From NCBI RefSeq assembly GCF_002116905.1, contig NZ_CP015118.1, positions 6,076,001 to 6,140,000 on the forward strand: a stretch of DNA of 64,000 nucleotides. Direction: 5' to 3'. Made by a program: the position numbers and the translations under genes. The notes under the pieces are model-generated. The model was given only the letters and a program-made list of their open reading frames with translations. It made no database searches and had not been told where the DNA came from. This DNA comes from Piscinibacter gummiphilus (GTDB taxonomy: Bacteria; Pseudomonadota; Gammaproteobacteria; Burkholderiales; Burkholderiaceae_C). Position 1 is the stretch's first letter. Each line of letters opens with the position of its first letter. This document shows, one piece after another, positions 8,714 to 16,761 of the stretch.

Positions 8714-10225
8714 CTAGCGCTGCAGCGTGCCGAACGCGTAGCCCAGCTGCACCTGCGTCAGCGCCGCGGCCTGGTCGTCGCTGCGCAGGGTGCGGAACTG
8801 GCCCACGCCGGCCCGAATCCTCAGCCCTTCGGTCAGGGCCCATTGCGCCCATGCCTCGAGCTGGGCGACCGCCCCGCCGCCGACCGCGACCCCACCACCA
8901 CCGGCCGCCCCGACCAGGCCTTCGGCGCCGAGGCGCAGCCCGCCCCACATCGGATCGCTCTGCACGCCGAGGCCGAACAGCCCGAAGGAATACGCCCCCG
9001 CCCGGCCGAGCGCGGCGCTGCCCGCCTGCGCGACACCGTAGACGCGCGGCGAGAAGTCGCGGGCCATCACGAAGGCGAGGTGGGTGACCGACTCCTCGGT
9101 GCCGTCCTTGAACCGCATTCTCGGGATGTGCATCACGCTGGCCCCGAGCTGTTGCACGCGCACCGTGCCGCCAGCATCCTCGCCGGACGGCAGGGGCACG
9201 CGGTCCAGCGGCAGCGCGAGCGCGGCACGCACGAACCGCGCGGTGTACTCGCCGGACGGCGCGTGCGTGACACCCGCGTCCAGCCGCACGGTCGGGCCCC
9301 ACGGGGTGATCCAGCGCAGGTTCGGTCCGGCGCGCAGCAGCCAGCCGTTGCCGGTGTCGACGTTGCCGCCGCCACCCAGACCCAGGCCGGCCTGGACGCC
9401 CGCGCGCAGCCGCGGGGTTCCGAACACGGACCAGTCCTGCCCCACCTGGCCCAGCACTTCCATGTACCCGTCCACGCCCCCCTGCGCCGCACCGGCCGCC
9501 TCGATGCCCCACCAGCGCCCATCGGCACCGTACTGCCGGAGATCTGCGCCGGCCTTGCCGACCGCGCCGGTGTAGGGTTTCCCGGACCGGTCGCGGCTCG
9601 AGGCGCTCGGGCGTTCGCCACCGGCCGTCAGCGCGATCTCGTCGAAGCCCAGGCCCGTGCGCCGGTCGGCGTGGGCCGACCGGCCCGCGTCGCTGCTGGC
9701 ATGCCCGGCGAAATCGAGGTACCGGCCCACCGTGACCGCGAGGCCCACGTCGCCCTTCACGTTGCCGCTGGGGAACCGGATCTGGGAGAACCCCACGCCG
9801 CCGTACCAGGCGCCGAACCGGGTGCGCAGGGACAGCTCGGGCCGCAGCATCAGCCCGCCGCCGAAGCGCATGTCCTCGCTCGACAGGCCGCCCCCGGCGC
9901 CGACGTAGAGGCCGGCGACGACGTTCGTTTCCTCCGAGAGGCGCCAGCGCCGTTGCCCGGTGAACCCCACCGTGAAGATCCCGCCATAGTTGCCCTTGGC
10001 CGTGCCGTACACGCCGGGCCCGATGGACCAGGCGTCGTCGATGGCCACCAGGTAGTTCAGGGACGCGAACGCCGTGTGGCCGCCATCGGGCATCACCATG
10101 GGGGTCCAGTTGAACTCCAGGGCGGCGGGGCGGACCTCGAGGTTCGATGGCGAGGGGACTGCTTCGGGGGCGGCCAGCGCAGCGGCGGGCAGCAGGGCCA
10201 CCAGCGTGGCGATGCGACGGATCAT
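8714..10225 (-). CDS. Secreted, probably outer-membrane beta-barrel protein of unknown function
   Basis: 503 aa with an N-terminal signal peptide (MIRRIATLVALLPAAALAA). The mature protein is rich in alternating aromatic, glycine and polar residues in short strand-like segments (for example GPGVYGTAKGNYGGIFTVGF), consistent with a large beta-barrel. It lacks the terminal phenylalanine common in outer-membrane proteins. ATG 10225 is chosen because the signal peptide begins there, though an in-frame ORF runs further upstream. It is transcribed away from the MerR-controlled promoter at 10347. No family recognised. Confidence 0.6.
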   Translation of the reverse strand: MIRRIATLVALLPAAALAAPEAVPSPSNLEVRPAALEFNWTPMVMPDGGHTAFASLNYLVAIDDAWSIGPGVYGTAKGNYGGIFTVGFTGQRRWRLSEETNVVAGLYVGAGGGLSSEDMRFGGGLMLRPELSLRTRFGAWYGGVGFSQIRFPSGNVKGDVGLAVTVGRYLDFAGHASSDAGRSAHADRRTGLGFDEIALTAGGERPSASSRDRSGKPYTGAVGKAGADLRQYGADGRWWGIEAAGAAQGGVDGYMEVLGQVGQDWSVFGTPRLRAGVQAGLGLGGGGNVDTGNGWLLRAGPNLRWITPWGPTVRLDAGVTHAPSGEYTARFVRAALALPLDRVPLPSGEDAGGTVRVQQLGASVMHIPRMRFKDGTEESVTHLAFVMARDFSPRVYGVAQAGSAALGRAGAYSFGLFGLGVQSDPMWGGLRLGAEGLVGAAGGGGVAVGGGAVAQLEAWAQWALTEGLRIRAGVGQFRTLRSDDQAAALTQVQLGYAFGTLQR

Positions 10226-10346
10226 TTCTTCGGGGACTTCTTCGGGACGGCCCCGGGGCGGGGATCGACGATTCTGCCGCCGCCCGGCGGGCGCTCGGGA
10301 CATGGAAACGCCCGATGCGTGCGCAACGCACGAACTCCGCCGGCGC

Positions 10347-10377
10347 TTGACCCTCAAGCGGCTTGAGGTCCTACCGT
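10347..10377 (+). promoter_or_regulatory. MerR-type promoter with 19-bp spacer and central dyad
   Basis: A -35 element TTGACC (10347-10352) and a -10-like TACCGT (10372-10377) are separated by 19 bp. The spacer holds a perfect dyad CCTCAAG-CGG-CTTGAGG (10352-10368). Over-long 19-bp spacers with a dyad are the hallmark of promoters activated by MerR-family regulators through DNA untwisting. It points at the small membrane protein gene at 10417 and the MerR gene at 10702. The half-site CCTCAAG resembles the SoxR box more than the mercury operator. Confidence 0.85.
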
Positions 10378-10416
10378 GAGGTCCTGGGCGCGTTGCCCCG
10401 GAACAGGAGACACGGC

Positions 10417-10692
10417 ATGAGACCTTGGAAGGTGGTGGTGGGTGCGGGAGCAGCATGTGCGGCGTGTTGCGCTGCGCCGCTGCTCGGGGGCGTGGCAGCC
10501 TGGGCACTGACCTGGAGCGCGGCGGCCACGGCGCTGGCGTCCCGGGCCGGCGGACTCACGACGCTGGCGGTCCTGCTGCTTGTCGGGGCTGGCCTGGGCG
10601 CGGGGTTCCTTGTGTGGCGCCGGCGGAAGCAGCGTGCCGCGGCGGCGAGCGCATGCGGCTGCCCGCCGGGCCGCTGCGGCGCCGCGGGCTAG
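10417..10692 (+). CDS. Small two-helix membrane protein with MerT/MerF-like CC-P motif
   Basis: 91 aa, two membrane helices (about 9-35 and 46-66), and a cytoplasmic basic tail ending in a cysteine cluster (ACGCPPGRC). The first helix contains ACAACCAAP; vicinal cysteines followed by proline in helix 1, plus C-terminal cysteines, recall the mercury importers MerT and MerF. ATG 10417 is set by AGGAGA 7 nt upstream. It is the first gene behind the MerR-type promoter and is followed after 9 nt by a MerR-family regulator. I infer a metal (or thiol-reactive compound) transport or binding role. No mercuric reductase or MerP is nearby, so mercury specificity is not supported. Confidence 0.7.
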   Translation: MRPWKVVVGAGAACAACCAAPLLGGVAAWALTWSAAATALASRAGGLTTLAVLLLVGAGLGAGFLVWRRRKQRAAAASACGCPPGRCGAAG

Positions 10693-10701
10693 CATGGCGG
10701 C

Positions 10702-11163
10702 ATGACCGCGAAACTCTCCATCGGCTTCGTCGCCCGGCAGACCGGCTGCACGGTGCCCACCATCCGCTACTACGAGGAGATCGGCCTGCTGCCCCCGGCG
10801 GGCCGCACCGAGTCGGGACAGCGGCACTACGACGACGCGACGGTTCGCCGCCTCGCGTTCATCCGCCGGTGCCGCGACTTCGGGTTCTCGATCGAGCAGG
10901 TCCGCGAACTCGTGGGGCTGGTGGACCAGCCGGACCGGCCCTGCGTCGAGGCGCGCGATATCGCCGCGGGCCACCTGGCGCAGGTGCGCCGAAAGCTCGA
11001 CGAGTTGAAGGCGCTGGAGGCGAGCCTCGCGGGTTTCGTGGTCAGTTGCGACACGGCGTGTGGGGGAGGAGCGGCCGTCGACTGCACGATCCTCGAGGCG
11101 TTGGCATGTCCTCCACCGGCGACCGACGTCGAACCGCGCGCCCGTTGCTGCGCGCCGACTTGA
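10702..11163 (+). CDS. MerR-family metal-responsive regulator
   Basis: 153 aa. N-terminal winged HTH (IGFVARQTGCTVPTIRYYEE, about 6-25), then a long dimerisation helix (about 85-112) and a metal-loop region. Cysteines at 81, 116, 120 and 128 match in placement the metal ligands of ZntR/CadR/PbrR/MerR (one before the long helix, two or more after it). A terminal CC pair (149-150) adds possible ligands. It lies in the same operon as the small membrane protein and is probably autoregulated from the 10347 promoter. The ligand (Cd, Pb, Zn or Hg) is not determined. Confidence 0.88.
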   Translation: MTAKLSIGFVARQTGCTVPTIRYYEEIGLLPPAGRTESGQRHYDDATVRRLAFIRRCRDFGFSIEQVRELVGLVDQPDRPCVEARDIAAGHLAQVRRKLDELKALEASLAGFVVSCDTACGGGAAVDCTILEALACPPPATDVEPRARCCAPT

Positions 11164-11185
11164 CACACCCGGGGCCTGGCGGGGC

Positions 11186-12274
11186 TCACTCCGAATCCGA
11201 GATCGCCATCCGGCCGAAGGCGCAGAAGATCACGAAGTCCGAGTACCCGTGAGCCGATGAAAGCGTCTGCGTCGCGTTGTCCGCGATGTTGTCGTTCTGC
11301 ACGAAGTGAACGCATTCGTGCAGGGCGACCACCATCTGCTTGCGTGTCCCCACGGGCCCCTCTGCGCCCGCCAGGTACCGCGGGTTGAAGAAGCAGCCGT
11401 CGGGGAAGGCCGCGGACGGTGCGGGCTCGCCGGGCTTTCTCGGCGTGGTCAACGTGAAGGCATGCGCTCCGTCGAATTCGGGCACCGGGCCTGCCGGGTC
11501 GTGGAACAGCGTGTTCGCCTGGGCCAGGTGCCGGACGGCGCGTTCGTAGACGTCGTCCACCACCCTCAGGAAATCGGCAATCGACTTCACGGCCTGGTTG
11601 GTCTGGCCCGGCAGCAGCGGGCTGTTCTTCGGAAACACCGGCAGGCCGAAGCAGGCCCACAAGGCATCGAACGACGGCATGATCCCGGGCGGCAGGGGCA
11701 GCGTCGGGTGCGCATGAAACTGCATCATCGCGCCCAGCCGCCGGCGAGCGAGGTTCACGAGGGCTGCCGCGCCGGGAGCCCGCGTCATCGCGACGCCCGC
11801 CGGAGACAGGTTCGACGGGGCCGACACCGGCGCGCCGATCAGGGCCGCCCGCGCGCCGGCAGGCGGCAGGGGGCCGTTCGGGCGGCGCCGGTCTCCTGGC
11901 ACCGAGGCCACCGCCTTCGCCCGGGCCCCCGCGACGTGGACCACCGGCCGGCACTGCCGCTCCTTCTCGACCAAGGCCTTGTCGAGGGCGTCGATGGTCA
12001 TCTTGCCGACGATGTCGTCGGCCTGCGTCTGGTAGCTGCGGTTGATGATGCGGCGCCTCTTCTTGAACGAATGCACCGCGGCGGCCGTGCTCGGGCCATA
12101 CCGCTGCAGCCGCCGCTCTTCCGGGACGCAGCGCAGCCCGTCGATGACGAAGAGGGCGTCCTGCACCTTGTTCACGAAGGGCCCCACCGTGCCCTCGGTC
12201 AGATGAGCCCGGTCATGGAGCAGGCACTCCTGCAGGCGACGGTCGTCACGGAACATCTCGGATGCGAGGGACAT
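11186..12274 (-). CDS. Peptidoglycan-binding-like protein with C-terminal HExxH motif
   Basis: 362 aa. Residues about 30-102 look like a peptidoglycan-binding domain: FVNKVQDAL, then YGPSTAAAVHSFKKRR and IVGKMTIDAL. A proline/alanine-rich linker follows to about 170, then an unassigned domain with HECVH at 319-323, the zinc-metallopeptidase pattern HExxH. No signal peptide is visible. ATG 12274 has GGAGGA 6 nt upstream. It stands alone, convergent with the MerR gene (22 nt apart). It could be an exported wall-active hydrolase or effector; the missing signal peptide would then need a dedicated secretion route. Function not established. Confidence 0.6.
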   Translation of the reverse strand: MSLASEMFRDDRRLQECLLHDRAHLTEGTVGPFVNKVQDALFVIDGLRCVPEERRLQRYGPSTAAAVHSFKKRRRIINRSYQTQADDIVGKMTIDALDKALVEKERQCRPVVHVAGARAKAVASVPGDRRRPNGPLPPAGARAALIGAPVSAPSNLSPAGVAMTRAPGAAALVNLARRRLGAMMQFHAHPTLPLPPGIMPSFDALWACFGLPVFPKNSPLLPGQTNQAVKSIADFLRVVDDVYERAVRHLAQANTLFHDPAGPVPEFDGAHAFTLTTPRKPGEPAPSAAFPDGCFFNPRYLAGAEGPVGTRKQMVVALHECVHFVQNDNIADNATQTLSSAHGYSDFVIFCAFGRMAISDSE

Positions 12275-12515
12275 GGCTTCCTCCGATGGGTCGAACCCAC
12301 AGCACGCGCTGTCAGCGCCGAGGCGCGAGCACGCCAGGAAACTGTAGGCACGCCCGGCCGGCGAGGCATCCCCATTCGTGGGGGCGACTGAAGGGGGTAC
12401 CGACGGAAAGCCAACGCGGCGAGCACGCACTGCAGACGCTGCATCCGCGAAGGCCGCACGGCCCCTCCGACGGTGGGGTGGCCGCGCGCGCGCCGGGGCG
12501 GACAATGGCGGCACC

Positions 12516-13868
12516 TTGAAGATCTCCCATCGCCTCGTCCTCGCCGCGCTCGGCCTCGTGCTGTCGACCGCAGTCCACTCGTCCCCGCTGGAAACACTCT
12601 ACGAATCGCAGGACGCGGACGCGTTTTTCGCGTCGGCCGTCCCCGCGGCGGAAGCCGGCGACGCAGAGGCGCTGTTCCTGCTCGGCAAGGCCCACCACAC
12701 GGGCCAGGGCACGCCGAGGGACCTCGAGCGTGCCGCCGGGTACTACCAGCGCGCGCGGCAGAAGGGTTCGGCCCGGGCGACCCACAACCTGGGCCTGATC
12801 GCGCTGGACGACGGCCACAAGACCGAGGCCATCACCCTGTTCCAGGAGGCCTTGAGCGCCGGCCTCAAGCTGCCCACGCTGCGCAACCTCGGCCGTGCGT
12901 ACGCCCCGGACCACCCCAGCTACCGCGCGCTGCTGCAACGTCCCGTCGAGGCCGCCGGCCGGTCCGGCGATGCCTATGCCGAGGCCTACCGGCTGACGTC
13001 GTCGGTGAACGACGCGTTCGACGCGTCGTCCCAGTACTACCGCGCCTGGTTCTTCGCCCGCCACGCGATGCCGCGCGAACACGAGACCTTCGACCACGCG
13101 GCCCTGCGCGAACGCGCCGTGCGGTGGCTGCGCATCGGCATGGACGGTGACCTCGCGCCCGCCTGGACCAACTACGGCGTGCTGCTGATGGAGGAGGGCG
13201 ATTTCGAGGCCGCGCGGCCCGCGCTCGAACGCGGCGCCGCGAAGGGCGTGCCCGTGGCCCATTACCACCTGTCGGGCATGGCACGCAACCGCGACGAGGC
13301 CCTGGACCACATGGAGCGCGCCGCGCTGCTGGGCCTGCGCCAGGCGCATCGGCCCGCGCAACAGCAGCTGCAGGACCGCTATCAGGACGAGACCGACCTC
13401 GACGTGCTCGCCCGGGCCGTGGAACGCATGGATGCGCTGCGCGAGAAATCCACCGAAACCTTCGTTCCCCGCTCACTGGCGCAGCGCCTCGCCTGGGGCC
13501 GGTTCGTCGCCGGTGTCGCGGCCACCGCTGGCGTGCTGCCCGACCGGCCCGTGCGGCTGCGGGCGTGCGGACTCGACCTCGTCCAGGTGTACGGCGACAC
13601 GTTCAACCTGGGCGCGAACAGCGCGTGGCGGCTGGTCACCTACACCCGGTTCGACGAGGCCACGGAAACCGGCGTGACGGGCCGCGTGGACCCACGCGGC
13701 TGCGCGACGAGCGCCGGAGACCTGCCCCCCTCGGTGACCACGGCCTTGCGCGGCGGGGCCGTGCTCGCGCTGCATTTCGTGAACTTCACGCTGCCGCTGG
13801 CGGCCACGGTGGAACCGCGGCGGGTCGTGCTGAGCCTGGGGCCTGTGGACGGGCCGCGGCCGGAGTGA
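12516..13868 (+). CDS. Secreted Sel1/TPR-like repeat protein
   Basis: About 450 aa. After a signal peptide (LKISHRLVLAALGLVLSTAVHSS) come Sel1-type helical repeats: AEAGDAEALFLLGKAHHTG, LERAAGYYQRARQKGSARAT, then a divergent second set around AWTNYGVLLMEEGDFEAA. The C-terminal 110 residues are a non-repeat domain. The likely start is TTG 12516, which opens the signal peptide; the in-frame ATG at 12378 would add 46 residues of arginine-rich sequence with no sense as a leader. Such proteins act as periplasmic protein-interaction scaffolds. No partner is suggested by neighbours. Confidence 0.65.
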   Translation: MKISHRLVLAALGLVLSTAVHSSPLETLYESQDADAFFASAVPAAEAGDAEALFLLGKAHHTGQGTPRDLERAAGYYQRARQKGSARATHNLGLIALDDGHKTEAITLFQEALSAGLKLPTLRNLGRAYAPDHPSYRALLQRPVEAAGRSGDAYAEAYRLTSSVNDAFDASSQYYRAWFFARHAMPREHETFDHAALRERAVRWLRIGMDGDLAPAWTNYGVLLMEEGDFEAARPALERGAAKGVPVAHYHLSGMARNRDEALDHMERAALLGLRQAHRPAQQQLQDRYQDETDLDVLARAVERMDALREKSTETFVPRSLAQRLAWGRFVAGVAATAGVLPDRPVRLRACGLDLVQVYGDTFNLGANSAWRLVTYTRFDEATETGVTGRVDPRGCATSAGDLPPSVTTALRGGAVLALHFVNFTLPLAATVEPRRVVLSLGPVDGPRPE

Positions 13869-13983
13869 CCGGCACGAGCCCGTCCGGGTCAGGCCGTCAG
13901 GGTTGACCGCGCGCCTCCAACACCCGCAATTTCTCGACCCATCAAGCAGGTGGTGCGACCGGCGATCACGTCACACTGCCCCG

Positions 13984-15510
13984 ATGTCCCTCGCCGTCCT
14001 CCACAGCCGCGCCCTCGACGGCCTCGGTGCGCCTGAAGTCACGGTCGAGGTCCATCTTGCCAACGGCCTGCCGCTGTTCACGCTGGTGGGACTCGCCGAC
14101 ACCGAGGTGCGTGAAGCGCGTGAACGCGTGCGGGCCGCACTCATCAACTGTGGACTGACCTTCCCACACAACAAGCGCATCACCGTCAACCTCGCGCCGG
14201 CCGACCTGCCGAAAGAGTCGGGGCGGTTCGATCTGCCCATTGCGCTGGGCATCCTCGCCGCCAGCGGGCAGATCGATCTCAAGCGTACCGAGGCATTCGA
14301 GTTCGCGGGGGAGTTGTCGCTCGCGGGAGACCTGCGGCCCGTGCGCGGCGCGCTGGCGCTCGCCCTCGCGTTGCGGCGCGGCAGCGGGTCGGGGCGGGCG
14401 CTGGTGTTGCCGGTGGACTGCGCGCGCGAGGCCGCGCTGGTGGAGGGGCTCGTGATCCATGGGGCGCGCCATCTGCTCGATGTGGTCGAGGCGTTCCGGC
14501 CGGCACCGTCCGACACGTTCGTCGAGGCGCTCGCACGCGCCTCGCCGGAGCCCGTTGTTCCGACCGGCGCCATCCCCGACCTGCGCGAGGTCAAGGGCCA
14601 GGCCGGCGCCAAGCGGGCGCTGGAGATTGCCGCGGCCGGCCAGCACAGCCTGCTGATGGTGGGGCCGCCGGGCACCGGCAAGTCGATGCTCGCGTCGCGC
14701 TTCGCCGGCCTGCTGCCGCCCATGCCCATCGAGGCCGCGCTCGAATCCGCGGCGCTGCTGAGCCTGCACGGCAGCTTCACGGCCGAACGCTGGCGGCAGC
14801 GGCCGTTCAGGGCGCCGCATCACAGTGCGTCGTCGGCGGCGCTGGTCGGGGGCGGGTCACCGCCTCGGCCCGGGGAAATCTCCCTCGCCCACCACGGGGT
14901 TCTTTTTCTCGATGAGCTCGTCGAGCTTCGTCGCGATGCCTTGGAGGCACTGCGCGAGCCTCTGGAAACAGGCCGCATCGTGATCTCGCGCGCCGCGCGG
15001 CAGGCCGAGTACCCCGCGAGGTTCCAGCTCGTGGCGGCGATGAACCCTTGCCCTTGCGGGCACCACGGCAGTCCGCTGCGCTCCTGCCGCTGCACGCCGG
15101 ATGCGGTGCAGCGCTACCAGTCGCGCCTGAGCGGTCCGCTGCTCGACCGCATCGACCTGCAGGTGGAGGTGACGGCGGTGCCGCCCGCGGCGCTGGCCGC
15201 GGCGCCCGACGGAGAGACCACCGCGACCATCGCGGCCCGGGTGGCGCTTGCGTTCGACGTGGCGGTGGCCCGGCAAGGCGTGCCGAACGCCCGGCTGGAA
15301 GGTGACGCGCTCGATGCCCACACGGCGCTGGATGACACGTCGTCCGCCTTCCTGCAGGCGGCCTCGGCGCGCCTGGGTTGGTCGGCACGCACGCACCACC
15401 GCGTGCTGCGCATCGCCCGCACCATCGCCGACCTGGCCGGCGAAGCCACGCTGCGCACGCCCCACCTCGCCGAGGCCATCCAGCACCGGCGCGTGCTCAG
15501 CGGCGCCTGA
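13984..15510 (+). CDS. comM: ComM/YifB-family Mg-chelatase-like AAA+ ATPase
   Basis: 508 aa. N-terminal Lon-protease-fold-like ChlI domain (1-170), AAA+ core with Walker A GPPGTGKS (227-234) and Walker B VLFLDE (306-311), a cysteine-rich zinc-finger-like insert NPCPCG...CRC (354-370), and a C-terminal Mg-chelatase-type helical domain. ComM is known as a hexameric helicase that promotes branch migration of incoming DNA during natural transformation. Full length and all motifs intact. It stands alone; a perfect 8-bp hairpin follows at 15543. Confidence 0.93.
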   Translation: MSLAVLHSRALDGLGAPEVTVEVHLANGLPLFTLVGLADTEVREARERVRAALINCGLTFPHNKRITVNLAPADLPKESGRFDLPIALGILAASGQIDLKRTEAFEFAGELSLAGDLRPVRGALALALALRRGSGSGRALVLPVDCAREAALVEGLVIHGARHLLDVVEAFRPAPSDTFVEALARASPEPVVPTGAIPDLREVKGQAGAKRALEIAAAGQHSLLMVGPPGTGKSMLASRFAGLLPPMPIEAALESAALLSLHGSFTAERWRQRPFRAPHHSASSAALVGGGSPPRPGEISLAHHGVLFLDELVELRRDALEALREPLETGRIVISRAARQAEYPARFQLVAAMNPCPCGHHGSPLRSCRCTPDAVQRYQSRLSGPLLDRIDLQVEVTAVPPAALAAAPDGETTATIAARVALAFDVAVARQGVPNARLEGDALDAHTALDDTSSAFLQAASARLGWSARTHHRVLRIARTIADLAGEATLRTPHLAEAIQHRRVLSGA

Positions 15511-15542
15511 CCTCCGCGGGCGGCACCAGCGAGCGCCCACCT

Positions 15543-15561
15543 CGGGTCAGCGACTGACCCG
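15543..15561 (+). terminator. Hairpin after comM, no T-tract
   Basis: CGGGTCAG-CGA-CTGACCCG is a perfect 8-bp stem with a 3-nt loop, 32 nt past the comM stop. The absence of a T-run makes intrinsic termination uncertain. The rest of the 267-nt gap to 15778 shows only short inverted repeats (CCATGG pair at 15603-15619, AACGG/CCGTT at 15650-15663) and no convincing promoter. Confidence 0.4.
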
Positions 15562-15777
15562 GTGCACGAACATCACACCGCGCAACAGGCCGGACAGCAC
15601 CACCATGGACTTTCCATGGCCCGCACGACCGGCCCGCCAGCACGGAGCGAACGGTTTTCCGTTCCAATGCGTTTCAGACCGCACGGAAACCCGCCGCCAT
15701 CGGCACTTCCCCCCAGGTCTGGAACCGTCTCCACCCTGACACAATGCACCGGTTCCGGCATTTTCCGGGCACGTTCC

Positions 15778-16761
15778 ATGCATCGGAAGCCCCCGTCGCG
15801 GGCCTCCGCGCTGTTGTTCTTTCTTCCTCTCGTGAACCCGCCGTCCCACCGTTTCCTGACCGCGCTCCTGCTGTTGCCGATGCTCCTGCTGTTGCCGATG
15901 CTCCTGCTGCTGGCCGCGGGCACCGCACGCGCGCAGGGCACCGACACGCTGCGCAAGATCAAGGAGACGGGCACCATCAACCTCGGCCACCGCGAGTCGT
16001 CGGTGCCGTTCTCCTACTACGACGCGCGCCACCAGGTGGTGGGCTACTCGCACGACCTGATGCTCAAGGTGCTCGACGCCGTGAAGGCCGAGCTGGGCTT
16101 GCCCGCGCTGACCATCAAGCTCGTGCCGGTGACGGCGCAGAACCGCATCCCGCTCGTGCAGAACGGGGCCGTCGACCTGGAATGCGGGTCGACGAGCCAC
16201 ACCATCGAACGCGCGCGGCAGGTGGCGTTCTCGGTGTCGATCTTCGTGGTGGGCACGCGGCTGATGACGGGCCGCCACTCGGGCATCCGCGATTTCAACG
16301 ACCTGCAGGGCCGCAAAGTCGTGATCACCGCCGGCACCACCTCCGATCGCCTGCTGCGCACGTTCAACGAACGCAACGGCGACCGCTTCACCATCGTCAC
16401 GGCGAAGGACCATGGCGAGTCGTTCCGGCTGCTCGAGATGGGCCAGGTGGACGCCTTCATGCTCGACGACGCGCTGCTCTACGGTGAACGCGCCAAGGCG
16501 CAGAAGCCGGAGAACTGGGTGGTGGTGGGCACGCCGATGTCGTCGGAGGTGTACGGCTGCATGCTGCGGCGCGAGGACACCGAACTCAAGCAGATCGTCG
16601 ACCGCGCGCTCACCCGCCTGATGACCACGGGCGAGGCCCTGCGCATCCACACGAAGTGGTTCCAGCGTCCCATCACGCCGAAGGGCCTCAACCTCAACTG
16701 GCCACCGTCGGACGACCTGCTGGAGCTCTACCGCGTGCCGACCGACAAGCCCCGGGGATGA
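15778..16761 (+). CDS. Glutamate/aspartate-type periplasmic binding protein, kinase-linked
   Basis: 327 aa, solute-binding protein family 3 (GltI-like): signal peptide, then DTLRKIKETGTINLGHRESS, QNRIPLVQNGAVDLECGSTS and a typical type-II periplasmic binding fold to the C-terminus. The signal peptide is unusually leucine-rich because of an 18-bp tandem duplication (15864-15899). ATG 15778 is the most upstream reasonable start; GTG 15832 would still leave a hydrophobic leader. The stop overlaps the sensor kinase start as ATGA. No permease or ATPase gene is adjacent, so it may present ligand to the kinase rather than, or as well as, feeding a transporter encoded elsewhere. Confidence 0.85.
   Translation: MHRKPPSRASALLFFLPLVNPPSHRFLTALLLLPMLLLLPMLLLLAAGTARAQGTDTLRKIKETGTINLGHRESSVPFSYYDARHQVVGYSHDLMLKVLDAVKAELGLPALTIKLVPVTAQNRIPLVQNGAVDLECGSTSHTIERARQVAFSVSIFVVGTRLMTGRHSGIRDFNDLQGRKVVITAGTTSDRLLRTFNERNGDRFTIVTAKDHGESFRLLEMGQVDAFMLDDALLYGERAKAQKPENWVVVGTPMSSEVYGCMLRREDTELKQIVDRALTRLMTTGEALRIHTKWFQRPITPKGLNLNWPPSDDLLELYRVPTDKPRG
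15864..15909 (+). repeat. 18-bp tandem repeat inside signal-peptide codons
   Basis: Two perfect copies of an 18-bp unit beginning GCTCCTGCTG (15864-15881, 15882-15899), then 10 bases of a third copy. Each copy encodes six residues of the hydrophobic core (LLLLPM register). Gain or loss of a unit keeps the frame and changes leader length. Confidence 0.9.

Noticed and set aside
10417..11163. Naming the pair a mercury resistance operon (merT/merR)
   Set aside because: No MerP or MerA is nearby and the dyad differs from the mer operator; only the general MerR-type control is supported.
15757..15772. Weak GG-N10-GC match before the binding-protein gene
   Set aside because: It begins CGGC, lacks the CAC and TTGC blocks and lies too close to the start codon to be a promoter for it.
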